Source of the DNA: Polytrichum commune
Taxonomy: Eukaryota > Streptophyta > Polytrichopsida > Polytrichales > Polytrichaceae
DNA: 64,000 bases
NCBI GenBank assembly: GCA_950295325.1
Contig: OX485808.1
Span: 3,846,501-3,910,500 of the forward strand
Direction of reading: 5' to 3'
The notes under the pieces are model-generated. The model was not told where the DNA came from, made no database searches, and saw nothing but the letters and a program-made list of their open reading frames with translations. Made by a program: the position numbers and the translations under genes. This document shows positions 34,846-46,309 of this stretch, piece after piece. The stretch's first letter is position 1. Each line of letters starts with the position of its first letter.

Positions 34846-37800
34846 AAGTGGTTTTGGGGGTGGCTTGGTGACATGGCTAGCACCTTGTAGCTAGACTGAA
34901 GGATATTGAGTGAAGGATGCACGTGAGTGACTCAAAAGTCAAGCTGTTGGGCCTGTACAAAGAATCAACTGTTTTACCGATTGTTTTATACAGTGTACAT
35001 ATGTGACTAGACGTCCGAATCTTCTGTGGCAACTGCAGAGAGGCCGGAAGTATGGGTAAGTACATCATGAGTGGATTGCCACAGTTCTCCAGGTGTCGCC
35101 CACAAATTTAAAGTGATGGGAAATTGTTTGTGAACTAACTATGTAGGAAGCATTCACAATTGACTACTTGGTGACCTTCACCAGGACTACAGTTCTAACT
35201 TCCAAGCGGTGGCATCCGCTGTGGTGACGAGTTACTACAAGCTCTGCCACATAGATTTCTGTCTGTTTCTTCAAGATATGGTGGGGTTTTGATCACAACA
35301 TGTGAACTACATAAGCACAGTAACAAGAAAACGGTAGAACCGTGAGGCTCTGTCCTTTGCTATGAAAGACTACAATTGTAGCTAATTACTTTGCTCATGC
35401 CAATCCATGGCTATTCACTATACTAAACCTTTTTTGGATTTTTGTGCACCTTCTTCTCAAACACGGGTCAAGGATTGAAGCTACTCATTTATCACCCGAA
35501 AATTTTAAAATAAATAATCAAGAACTGTCAAAATAACTATAGTTAACTAGATTTCTTTCAATGCATTTTAGGGAGCACTTGTATATATATATGTAAAAAC
35601 TATAGTTAACATCCACATTACATAAAGTGGACCAAAAACAACAAGAACAAGAAACGTCCAAGTGTGAACACAAAGTGGTTAGGAAATTTGCTCTTGAAAC
35701 GAAGAAGTTGATGCATAGTCTCTATCCTACAGACAGAGCCAACAAATCCAAATCTATAGGAACATGAAAAGTAAGTCTTTCATATTTGGAGTTTGATATG
35801 TGATTATCTTATGAATTTTTGAATTGAACTTCAATGGTTTTTTAAAGATTTGTATATCTCATTAAATATGTGTCTATACTTTAGAATTTTATAGGTAAAT
35901 AATACCGACCTTAGAAGCAGAAAAGAAACATTTTCTTCTATTGGTTGTTGGTCCATTTAATCCCCATTTGATATGTGAGCCATAGGCAAGAAGTGCCTCT
36001 TGCACATGAACTTGACCAACATGTAGTTGTTGCCCATAGCGAGACTTTGAAGCAACTTAGACTCTCAAGTAGATAAGTCACTACAAAACTGAGATGCGTG
36101 CAATATGGAAGGTGTTGTGAGCACACATGTAAGAGAGCAACCTCCTTCAAGAGGACTTCAAATCCTTTGCACTAGTGCAAGTGAAGGATTGCAATTGAGC
36201 CATGTGGAATGAGAATGCATTACTTTCGTCATGGCAAGGCCCAATTCCTTTTCTTCTTTTTTCCTTGCACTTAATAATCTTTCTAGTATGGGAGAGGTGT
36301 AACACTTTGTCCTAGCCTAGAATTGCAATGCTCATTGCTATTGAAATGAAATTTCATTAAGGGGACCCAATAAACATAGATTCATGACTTTGCATAGTTA
36401 TGGAAGCCAAAATTTCCAGAAACTCAAACAAACTACCAATAACAAACTTTATTACTTATTAGAGCTACCTATAAGGTCCTTGAAAGAGGCGAAGCTGTGG
36501 GTTTGATCTTTCTTTGAGAAAACTTTCTATTAGGAGCTTGTTAGCCCATCATGTATTGGAGCTTATTTTGAAAGTTGGGTCAAGCGTTTAGGGACTTCCT
36601 TTTTTTCACTTGTTCAACTTTGAGAGATTTCTAGAATCTAAAATAAGGTATGCACTTTGGACTCGTTATTTGAAATCTCGGATCAACTTATGCAAGGCTA
36701 GCTTGGCCCACTCATCCAAGTAGGACAAGCTAGAAAACCGGTTCTTAATAGCCCAATACCACTCTTTGTGTATGGTAATTTAAGCGTGAAGAAAACTTGG
36801 ATGACTTTGTGTTAATTCACATAAACTCAGGGTTTGGGACTAACCCATGATTTCATCTGCTTTATGTCACCAATAACTTTATTGTGTAAAGAATCTTCAT
36901 GACAAAACAGAAAGTTGCCTGCAGTATCTGTGTCATCGGTAAAGGAAACTGGTAGTTCTAGTCAGCATCTTCAAGTCTAAAATACACCAGACTTGAGCAG
37001 CCACAATTCTTTACCAGATTCTGGTGAAGCCTAAAAGTTGCAATACTCCGCCTTGACTTTGGTTGGGTTCCGACTCTGGTGTCGGCCAGGGCTTAGAGAG
37101 TGCCCCACACCCCACATGGAAATCTTCTTCCCAAAGCACTTCTCATGTGCACTTCGGCACAGCTAATTTCAAATTGCATACTATGGTGTTAAAAGTTATT
37201 TCCATCTTTGCACATGCAGAGTCTCAACTCCAAATCATAACATGACATATATTAAATGAAAAGGGTAGCTCATCAAATCAGCCATGGCTTGGAGGTCCAC
37301 AAGCAAAGGACTCCCATAGATATGGGCAATTTTTTTAATTTTTTTTTCCTCACCCAATTTCTGTAGGATTGAAGACTAGTGGACCGTCTAATGGACGTTT
37401 AATTGTATTGTCAACATAGTTAGTGAGTTGTCAGCTTCCATCAATCCCATGATGATATTATCAAGTTTAGCACTGCCATAAGTCTTTCATGATTCTGAGT
37501 TACTCAATTTCACCATTTTCCTACCTCAAGACCCATCTTAAGGTTTGTAACCTATTTTGAGCTCAAAGAAAGACGACATGACATGACATGACTTGTATAG
37601 AAAATGTATTGCTGGAGTTCGATTCTGGATTACCCTAGAATGGCATTCATTGTACAGATACTGGACATATGAACATTTTCTCCCACACTGGTTTCAAAAT
37701 AAATTATGGCTCAGCAATTTATAAGTTGAGTCCTATACATCTCAATTAGCACCCTCTAGGGTACTAATCTGCTTCAAAGCAAATCACTAGATTCACACTA

Positions 37801-38107
37801 GACTCTGCACCTGTTCACTACATATATAGGTTGCGAATTGAATGTGTGCGGTGTGATTGCAACTGTGATTGTATCTACAACTTTTTTCCTAAGTTTCAAT
37901 TTTATATAGTCGGTCTGAGAGTAATCCATCTGTACATGACAGCCAAGGCCCATCTAATCCTTCTATACACAGACTTGCTAATTAATCTCTCCACAGTTTG
38001 TACACAGCAATATCTATATCTGCCACCCAGTGTTTTTGCATCCAAAAATGTCATATGTTCATCTGCCAAAACAGAAGATGTCAAATGTTTTTGCACACAT
38101 ATATCAT
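34846..38107. other. No recognisable gene
   Basis: Short frames only on both strands. The last 250 bp or so should hold the 3' untranslated region of the minus-strand gene that ends at 38108. Confidence 0.4.
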
Positions 38108-38464
38108 TCACCACCATAGCTTCCAGCTGGAAAACATGGGCTTCTTGGCTGCCACTCCACAGCTACTAGTTGTAACTGTGTCCACCACATCACGGCGAGG
38201 CTCTTTGTGCACATCAAACTTGCCATTTGCTTCTTTGATGGTGATGCATTTGTAGTCACAGCAATCGTCCGAAGTCACAATCAGCTTCTCCCCTTGGGCA
38301 TCCACGCCCATCAAAAACTCTTGGTAGGTCGCATTGAAATCCACGTGCATGGTGTACTTGGCCCCCTTCGCCACCGTCGTCAATTCCGCAAAATGGCGTT
38401 GGTTCCCCACTTTCAAGTGCAATGGCTCTTGGGTGTGGTTCACAATCACGGTTGTAGCTGCCAT
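38108..38464 (-). CDS. Small conserved protein, 118 aa, copy 1
   Basis: Intact single-exon frame from ATG 38464 (context GCAAATATGGCAGC) to TGA at 38108. It encodes MAATTVIVNHTQEPLHLKVG at the N-terminus and ends KPMFSSWKLWW. A near-identical 118-aa gene lies at 57695-58051 in the opposite orientation; the proteins differ at about 20 positions, concentrated in residues 92-105 and the last residue, while the core is kept. Shared features: a conserved SDDCCDYKCIT segment near residues 65-75, a TYQEFLMGVDAQG block, no membrane segment, no signal peptide, and a beta-rich pattern. The upstream in-frame extension uses no ATG, so 38464 is the start. I do not recognise a function. It resembles a plant domain of unknown function that I recall only vaguely, so I give no symbol. 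Preservation of frame and length argues it is a real, expressed gene. Confidence 0.8.
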   Translation of the reverse strand: MAATTVIVNHTQEPLHLKVGNQRHFAELTTVAKGAKYTMHVDFNATYQEFLMGVDAQGEKLIVTSDDCCDYKCITIKEANGKFDVHKEPRRDVVDTVTTSSCGVAAKKPMFSSWKLWW

Positions 38465-39866
38465 ATTTGCTGATGACGATGTTGATGTGGAGTGCTGATG
38501 AATGCTGATGAATATGATGAATATCTGTAGGATCTGCAAGGGTCAGTGCCTTTAGAACCTGGTTTATTTGGAGCTCCTAAACATTTGTACGAATCATCAC
38601 TTATTCCAGAGTTGTGCTTTCGTATTATAGGCCTTTTAGAGACTCTATATTCCAATCTTAGAAGTGAAATTAATTATATAGAGGTTCTGGAACATGACCC
38701 CTGTCTTAGAAAATTTGCTTCTCATGATTCTCAAAAACGTTGACATCTGGAAGTGTGAACCTAAAATTTCTAATGCATTCTAGAGACAAAGTGCTACCAA
38801 TGGATTCCTCTCTGTCCAAGCATGTTTGTTGTTCCTCCTCTTTGTGAAGTAAGAAATCACGAATTAATTAGAAGCATCAGTAAAAGTACTAGAATGAAAT
38901 TGGTGCTCACCTTCGAGTAGATTCAGCCAGCCAAACAAGCTGCCGCCCCTTGGACAATTAGAATGGCGCTGTAACGAAAATTCTTGTTGATGGTCGGTGT
39001 TCAAACAACAAATCTTAGCAATCCATGCAACCCAGAATCACCCAGATCAGGCAAACTGCTCTCTGCCTAACTCGTAGAAGCAACCTCAGGATTAGCTTGT
39101 CAATGCAGTGAAATCTCCGGCTATGAAATCTCCGCCAAGTTAATGGAGCTAAAATCTGTCCCAAATCGATCGCCTCGATTTGCAACGATGCAGCAGATCA
39201 TAACCACGTCGTCGTTAAAGATGGAAATCCTGTCGGAACTTACTTCACTGAGGAGCCAAGTTGTAATGCAAGCAGATTGAAAACCAGGCTGCTGAAGCTG
39301 GAATTGAGGAAACTTGGTGACGGAGTGCGTGCTGGACAAATACATCAGTGGATGAAGTGGAGATTGCTGAGGATCGATTGAACTTATATGAAGTTATGAA
39401 GCCCGACAGAGGAAAGGTCGGAGAAATCGAGATTCCTTGAAAGCAGTCTTCCTTTCCTCAGCTACCGACTGGCTCCTCACTTATAGTCCGACAGTAGACT
39501 TATACTTATGTCGGTAGCATTATGTCAACTCCGAACTACCTAGCAACTTCTCTTCAATTTGGAGGATTGAATTTTGACACAGGTTATTGTAATGTTGAAA
39601 ATGTCTATATATAGATATGTGATGTATGTATTTAAAAAAATATTGGCACAAATTGAAATAGAATTCAATTGCAGGAAAAGACAAGTACATCCACCTCGGG
39701 AAAACCAAGAAATGATGCCCAGATGGGCCCAAACCTTCCAAGTAACTACTAAATTACTACGAATGACAATAAGTCCTTAACACACCAAACTGAATCAAAT
39801 CCATCAAGAATATCTTGATAGGCAGCATTTGGGGGTTTTTTTTTTTTTGAAGATATTTGAGTGTAT
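38465..39866. other. Upstream region of copy 1
   Basis: Presumed promoter and 5' leader of the minus-strand gene. Short frames on both strands; no element recognised. It does not align by eye with the region upstream of copy 2 beyond the last few bases before the ATG. Confidence 0.4.
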
Positions 39867-39874
39867 GTTGCCAC

Positions 39875-40211
39875 CCTGGGGAGGGTAGTGTGTTAAAAAG
39901 TTAAGGATATAGGTGCGAACAACCACTATTTTATAGGGGGGTATTACTTTCATTTCTCTTCTTTTTTTCACATGCTATCATTATATAATTTTCTACTTTG
40001 GGTTAATAAAAAAAATGGCTTGCATTACTTATATTTCCAAATTACCTATTATTCCATACCCTAAAGTACTTTAAAGATGTCCAGTGCCATTTTTGATACC
40101 CTATATTACTCTTAAGTCCATTTATAATTTTTTGCCCCCCATGTTTTTAAAATACCCTATCATTTGTTCGCAAGTATATTGCTACTCCAACCAATGACTA
40201 CCCTCCCCGGG
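39875..40211. mobile_element. hAT-type MITE family A, copy 2
   Basis: A 337-bp element flanked by the perfect 8-bp repeat GTTGCCAC (39867-39874 and 40212-40219). TIRs are CCTGGGGAGGGTAGT and, inverted, CCCGGGGAGGGTAGT: 15 bp with one difference. The interior is nearly identical to 2681-3020. Clean ends plus high similarity imply recent mobility. Confidence 0.88.
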
Positions 40212-40219
40212 GTTGCCAC

Positions 40220-41714
40220 TCAAGACGGCCTAATCAAGCAAAGCATCCCAAACAACCCGATGCATCTTTTCCACAGGCCAAGAAGTGTTGTTGAAAATTA
40301 GATGATGTACCAAATTTCAATCCACAATTTCAACAATGGCATCCAAGAACTTGGTACCTAGCTATTCGACTTGTATTAAAAGTGCAATACTTGTCAAACA
40401 TTGAAACATTGACATGTCTTGGTGAGTATCATAAGCTCGGAATTTTTTTGCATACCTGAGTCATTATTTAAGTCAAAATTTGCAGAAATGGTGGGGGTCA
40501 TGTCTTGTGAAACTTAGAGAATGATGTGAGACAAATATAGGGTGCAAATGAAAAAAGTTAAAAATTGATGAACCTATGGGGAATAACATAAATTCAAAAT
40601 TGTATGTTCTCATGTGGTGGCATCAAATGTAAAGGAGTGCCCAACCCCCTTATATGTTAATTTTTGGGAAAGGGGGGGGGGTGGTTATGACTAACTTATT
40701 TAGGCTCACTTTGACCCCTAGAGTATGAAATGATTTTAAATTAGTAAGGTCTTTTTAGAGTACCTACACATAGTTTTAAGTTTTCTCAACAACATGTTGA
40801 CTTCTTTAGAGTCTTCAATAGTTGACTAACATGTTTTCATTCTTTCACTTCTAGCTATGGGTAAGATATCAAATGAAAGCATTGCAAATCTAATAAATGA
40901 AAATCCAAAAAGTTAAATCTCACTTCCTAAGCTTAAATATTGAAGGGGAGGAAAAAAATTGCCATGAAGGCAACTAATTTTTGAATGATCATTATGCCCA
41001 AATAACTAAGAATTAGTAAAGGATCTTGATTGTCTAGAAAGAGCTTGAGAAGGTCTACAAGAGGTATTATTTCTTTTTGAAAGGAATCAAGATTTGAAAG
41101 AGAAGTCATCATTTGAAGCACTTAGAGGATGTTTTTGAAAGTACTAGGCTTCGGTGGTGAGCACCAAAGTTTACTAGGCATGTGCTCCCTCCGATGGGAG
41201 AAAGCCACTTGTTGAACATCTAGTAGCAATATATTGCTACCCTATATTAGCCTATACATTATAATCAGAATACCTACTTTAGACCCCACCTCTCTTTCCA
41301 TTGGCTATGAACTTTCTGCTAGCCAAGAACCTCTCTTCCCCCACCCTCTCTCCCAAAGGTAAGCGAGCCTTAAACAAACACTTCCAGCTTTGCATATGAT
41401 ACTATACATATGACATGCAAGCTGACCACACCACCTAGCAATCTACCTACCTACTAAACCTAGCTACTAACCTAGTGGCCTACCCACCAAGCTAATGAAA
41501 AATGCATGGTGCCAAATCTCAAAATTAATGAGGGTTGTAATTTTTATTGACTGATACCAAATTCATGAATACATGCTCATTTACTGTACATTTCAAGAAT
41601 GTTAGTGCATGCTCTGAGGTGTTTGTAGAGTGCATGCTTTGTTTTGCTAAGCTTGAAGAGACTTCTTCTTCTTCTTTTTTGGTTGCCACCACTCACTCAT
41701 AAGGCATCTCCTAT
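40220..41714. other. No recognisable gene
   Basis: AT-rich, short frames only; a run of 10 G ends near 40681. Confidence 0.4.
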
Positions 41715-41900
41715 CACTAAGAAATTAAAAAGAGCTTGCATTGGGAGTTTTTAGCACTAACACTTAAAACTTTGGGCTTTTGAATTCCTAGATCTTTTGG
41801 TGGCACTAATTTCATAGCGTAAAAAGATTTTGTATCATCTTTACTTATTTCCCACATGCACTCTTAGCCCGCTCTCACTAATGTGATAATCAAAGTAGTT
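41715..41900 (-). repeat. Dispersed repeat family E, copy 2
   Basis: Reverse complement of 15655-15850, including the 20-bp block TTTTGGTGGCACTAATTTCA. Confidence 0.55.
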
Positions 41901-42945
41901 ATAGATGAACTAGTTGAAGTTCAAGACTTCAAGAAAATTACTGATCCTTTTAGAGGAATTTATAGAATACACCCCAATCCAATTAAGAAAATTTGAAGAT
42001 GTCAATATGTAACCAATTGGACTTGGAAACACTAGCATGCCCTAAAGTGATTAAGGTAGATGAGGCTAATTTGGTAGATTTCCTTAATTGGATACCTATT
42101 TTTGGCTCTTAATCGGTGGTACAATCGCTTTAATTTAGTGATTGAGTAATAAATGATGATTTAGCCGCCACATTGATGATATTTGGGTTAGTCACCTTTG
42201 CAAAAGTCAAATTACATCCACCATCCTCCATGACGAGGAGTGCTATCCACCAAGTTATGACATGCTTGATTTTTGAGCCTGAGGTGGGCAAGTTAGGAGG
42301 CGCCATGTGATTGTGAGGTGCTGACCAACTTGTATTATGGGTATTCTCTTACATGTGACCGCTTTAGAGACATGACGCCACCAATTTTGACATTCAACTT
42401 GGTTTTCATTGGCAAATGACCCATGTAGAATCTACTAATGATGTTGTCCACTTACACAACATTGAATGAGAAAATAGTTCCCCCTTAATAAACAACATTA
42501 AGAAGCAGAGAATCTTGAATTCCGAAACTTAGATCAACACCTTCCTCAACTCCTATTTTAACGATTTCAAATTCTTTGGTCTTGATTCGCAATTTCTAAC
42601 ATGCCTCAGCTTCTAATGCTCAAATCCATGAGCTGGACGATTCCACAGCGCTGGAGGTATCCACATTAGCCTCATCGGCGTTATGCCCAAAAATATCCCT
42701 GCACACTGAATTCATCTGATTCACTTTTCCATTTCTAGACGCCAAGAACCTGCATTGTAAACCCCCAGTTAGTAGATTCGTGGGTCCAACTAGGGTGAGT
42801 CGGCTCTCCACTGATCACATGCATCAATGTTGAGTTTCCCTAGACAAGACGAAGCTCCCCGCCAGCTGCTGCTGTATGGACAGCCTGAACTTACGAGTAT
42901 TGAATTATGACCCATCTTCATTGTAATTTGCCCCCGTCTTTATAA
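41901..42945. other. No recognisable gene
   Basis: AT-rich, short frames. The last 8 bp (CTTTATAA) are the target duplication of the following MITE. Confidence 0.4.
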
Positions 42946-43178
42946 CAGGGAATTGTTAAATCGACCACGTAGTTTGTTAAAACAATCACATAGATGCGTC
43001 GCGCGATCACATGACCTGTCAAAATTTGATTTCTCATCGCACACATGAAAAGGAGCAAGGTTTTGTGTTAGAATTGATAAACTCGATCAACTAGGATGAC
43101 AAGTCGGAGCCTCGTCAAAACCTTACACATTGACTGGTTGTTTTAACGACAGTATTGTGTGATCGATTGAACAATCCC
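42946..43178. mobile_element. hAT-type MITE, second family
   Basis: A 233-bp element flanked by the perfect 8-bp repeat CTTTATAA (42938-42945 and 43179-43186). The left end CAGGGAATTGTTAAATCGAC pairs with the reversed right end GGGATTGTTCAATCGATCAC. Both arms also hold GTTAAAACAA about 35 bp in. CAGGG-type termini with an 8-bp duplication fit hAT. Non-coding. Confidence 0.75.
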
Positions 43179-43186
43179 CTTTATAA

Positions 43187-43677
43187 TATTGCCAAAAAAA
43201 CTGGTGTTTCAAAAGGCCAAATCCGCCCAACCCCCAAAAGCGCACCACTATTCATCACCGCGTATAAGTACCTACTTACATTTGAGAGGATTATTCTTTA
43301 CTACTGAGCAGTCGGTAAGGAGGATGCATTTGTTGCCTGCCAGATGGAGCCAAGTCCTGCTTGTGAGAATCAGACACCCAGGTGCGTGTCCGTAAGCTCG
43401 CGTCCCCATAAATGACTCACTTCACTGGGCTGTCTCTGTTTGAATAAAAGCAACTTAGAAATTTCTTTATTGAACTTCATAAACCGACAGCCCCAGATAT
43501 CTACTGTAGACTGGGCGTCATGGACTTCAGGACCCCTGTGCCACTGTTTGTGAGTTGGTCTTTGTCAGGACGTCACCTGGAACTGAGCGACATGGCAACT
43601 GATAGATTAGTTTCATGTCCCCTATGTGTAAACAGCCAGTGTCGAGTCATTGGTAGGAGTTGATGACACCAGAAAGT
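43187..43677. other. No recognisable gene
   Basis: A short plus frame at 43189-43395 with no motif. Flank of the copia LTR. Confidence 0.4.
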
Positions 43678-43873
43678 TGTTGAAACCATTATGCACACGT
43701 GTTTAGTCACAGGTGTATCAGGTCAATACTGTCTTTTTACTTTAGGGTTACCTATTTACTTTAGGGTTATCTTTGAGGGTTGGGTAGACGAATGTTGTAT
43801 AAGTATTGTGTATTTCTTTCTAAATAATCGAATTGTTTCGTTCCAAGCAATGAATTTTGCTTAGGTTTTCACA
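43678..43873 (+). repeat. Putative 5' LTR of a copia element
   Basis: Starts TGTTGAAACC and ends GGTTTTCACA, giving TG...CA borders and 196 bp. The right border is fixed by the adjoining primer-binding site TGGTATCAGAGC (43874-43885), complementary to the 3' end of initiator methionine tRNA. A TATA-like TGTATAAGTATT lies near 43796. The left border is inferred, and no 3' LTR was found. Confidence 0.55.
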
Positions 43874-43885
43874 TGGTATCAGAGC
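43874..43885 (+). promoter_or_regulatory. Primer-binding site (tRNA-iMet)
   Basis: TGGTATCAGAGC is the standard plant primer-binding site for reverse transcription of Ty1/copia elements. It sits one base after the LTR border and about 110 bp before the gag start. Confidence 0.8.
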
Positions 43886-43993
43886 AGGTTGGAAGTGTAT
43901 GTCCATAGTCTCTATTCCTCCTTGGTTGGAAGAACAATCCTTGTTGAGAAGTGACTCACTTGTTGTAATTTTTTTTTCCCCTTCTTAGATCTC

Positions 43994-44880
43994 ATGTCAA
44001 CTATAGACAACCTAGAAGAAGGTACAAGAAACAACACACATAACCACACCATTTGTCAAAGGACCACCATGGCTGGAGACAACGGACTTCCCGAGGGCTA
44101 CCATCCCGACGGAGGTGCAAACTTTGGAGTGTGGGCATATCACATGAAGAATATGCTTCAGAAGGACGGACGATTCCACTGCTCCCTTACACCTTCAAGC
44201 AAGCCCATGAGTGATGAAGAGCGAATGGCACACCAACAAGTCATGAGCATTATCAACAACAATGCCAAGAACAACGCCCTCAAACTTTTGCGGCGCTACA
44301 ATGATCCACACGAATGTTGGACCGGACTGAAGGCGATGTACGAATTTGATAATGGCCCTCGCTGAGTAATCCTCATAGAAATTTTCTTTGCTTTGAGGAA
44401 AACAAAGTCTATCTCCATGGACACTCATCTCACTGAAGTTCGTGAAGTTGCAAATCTCCTAGAAAAGGTAGACGTCAACATTCCAGAAGATATCATTGTC
44501 TACTACATCTTGAAGAACTTTCCCAAAAGAGTATGAGATTTTCAAGAGAATGCAAATCGTTGCCCAAACTCTTCCAACCTACGAACAGTTGGAGGCCAAG
44601 CTCATTTATGAGGAAATGTCAATATGACTGGAAGCTTAGCAAAAGGAGGATGGTGAAACATTCTTACTTCATCGAGAGAGAGAGCAAGGAGATTCCAGCC
44701 AGGATCGAGACACGGATATCACTCTCAGGCATCTGACAATTGCAACCAGACAACAATTCCCCAGTATAGACATCATTGTACTGGCAGATTCGTGAAATTG
44801 GGAGGATCCTTCACAACGAAATACTCGAATCCGGCAGTTCCCTTGACACAGCTCAGAGCGACACCAAGGGTAAACACATC
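43994..44880 (+). pseudogene. Copia-type Gag, truncated and frameshifted
   Basis: The frame opens at ATG 43994 and runs to a TGA at about 44363. It holds GYHPDGGANFGVWAYHMKNM and RRYNDPHECWTGLKAMYE, the N-terminal half of a copia Gag (the UBN2-type nucleic-acid-binding region). The next bases continue in shifted frames: MDTHLTEVREVANLLEKVDV, PEDIIVYYILKNFPK, then YEIFKRMQIVAQTLPTYEQL. The central Gag is therefore still readable to about 44620. No zinc knuckle, protease, integrase or reverse transcriptase follows. From about 44880 the sequence changes character, and at 45150 a sugar-transporter fragment begins. Gag packages the element's RNA; this copy is dead. Confidence 0.75.
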
Positions 44881-45144
44881 ATCCATGGAGAGGTGCGCAA
44901 CATGGTAGGAGGTTCATTGGTTGGAGGTTGTTGCCATGGTTGCATCCGGGAGATGATTGTGAGGAGAGAGGGTAAGGTTTTCAATGCAACTGGTGAGAGG
45001 AGAGTTTTAATGATGGCTGCATGGAGGGAAACTATGGCAGGGGAGGATAGGAAGAGAATATCCTCTGTGGATGTGGAGGACAGTTTGCGAGACAAGCTTT
45101 TGATGCAACAAGAGAAAAATAAGCAAGAATTTGAGGTGAACTAG
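44776..45144 (+). other. Unassigned frame between Gag and transporter fragment
   Basis: An open plus frame of 122 codons. The first third overlaps the shifted end of Gag. The later part (VDVEDSLRDKLLMQQEKNKQ) is charged and helix-like. It might be captured host coding sequence, or the 5' part of the transporter transcript that follows, but I cannot identify it. Confidence 0.3.
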
Positions 45145-45149
45145 GGGAT

Positions 45150-45562
45150 GGTGGCACTTCCATCTGTGTTTCTTGTGATCGGAGGTTTACTTTTCGACTG
45201 GGACATTGGAGCGACCTCCAGTGCGGCAGTGTCGATTGTGTCCCCGGAGCTTAGAGTGGTATGGTTTGACATCATTGTAGACATGGTTAGTGGTAAGTGG
45301 CTCCCTTTACGGCGCTAACCTGGGCTCCATCCTTGCATTCAAACTCGCACTCGAGGCCGTGCAGTTGGGCTTATTACACTTGTGAATTTCGGATTTAATG
45401 CCATGGTGGCATTGGCGTTCGCCCCGCTGCAGGACCTTGTTGGTGAATCAAACACCTTCATCATCTTCGGTATCGTCAGTATCATCTTGTTAGAGTTTAT
45501 TATTATTATCGTCCCCGAAACCAAGGGGCTGAACTTAGAGTAGATCGAGCTGACTATGGGTG
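45150..45562 (+). pseudogene. Sugar transporter (MFS) pseudogene, internal deletion
   Basis: The first block reads VIGGLLFDWDIGATSSAAVS, the first membrane helix and loop of plant MFS sugar transporters (the GGLLFGYDIGAT-type motif with G-Y changed). It is followed by SPELRVVWFDII and, after a frame slip, GANLGSILAFKLA of helix 2. The sequence then jumps to RTRGRAVGLITLVNFGFNAM, LAFAPLQDLVGESNTFIIFG and VPETKGLNLE, a TAG, then IE: the last two helices and the PETKG motif of the same family. About 300 residues between helix 2 and helix 11 are missing. It looks most like the plastid/vacuolar xylose-proton-symporter-like clade. No introns are visible in what remains, which suits a processed copy. 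The protein cannot function. Confidence 0.75.
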
Positions 45563-46299
45563 TGTTTCTAACACCTATACTTTCACTCACTCCTATATTG
45601 TAGGTTTTTCTCTCACTCAAGTTTGCCAATTCCAAGAGAAGTTGAGAAAGCCAACATACTTAGTTGTGTGAACACCCCTTCATCTGCATCCTTGGTATTA
45701 CAAACTTGCCTACAAAGACCAAAAACACTAGCAATAATGTGTACAAATCTCTATTGTGGATTTCACGTCCAATCTCTTACGGATCCATTCTTCAAGTATT
45801 GCAACCTCTGGATTGAGAGGTATCCGGTCATCTCTCTTCTCAAGTTAGTCCAATTTTCGAAAATCTTGTGTTGTTTTGGTTGGAGAGAGCCCAATGGTCT
45901 CTTCTTTGCTGATAGTTGTGTCAGCCATAGGCACAGTGGTAGAACACATCTACGTCTCATTCTAAAACGTTGCAAATATTTCATCAAAATGTTAAGCTGC
46001 TTCTTGACCAATATGTTTCAAAAATTGATCATCAAATTCCAACCATAAGCACTCAAAATTCTAAAGATATCGGTATCGCAAGAGAACACTGTCATCCTTG
46101 TTTGTTCTTCACCGATTTCATTCTCCTCGTTGAACTATTCAAGTGCGTAAGGATAATTATGCCTACATATTTGTACACAACGTTGATCAGATGAGCCTAG
46201 TGCAATTGTCTAGGGCTTTAAACTTCTGTAAATGAGGTTGCTTTCGAAAGTGGATTGAGCATCAACAACCAGGGAGGAAAATAAGGCATTGTCAAACGG
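45563..46299. other. No recognised gene
   Basis: A plus frame of 141 codons (45623-46048) and an opposite minus frame overlap; the minus side has segments such as SKEETIGLSPTKTTQDF when frames are shifted. Neither is assignable. Confidence 0.35.
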
Positions 46300-46309
46300 C
46301 CCTCGAAGA

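Noticed and set aside
44853-45635. Minus-strand ORFs over the Gag and transporter fragment
   Set aside because: The plus strand carries the recognisable Gag and MFS motifs, so these are shadows.
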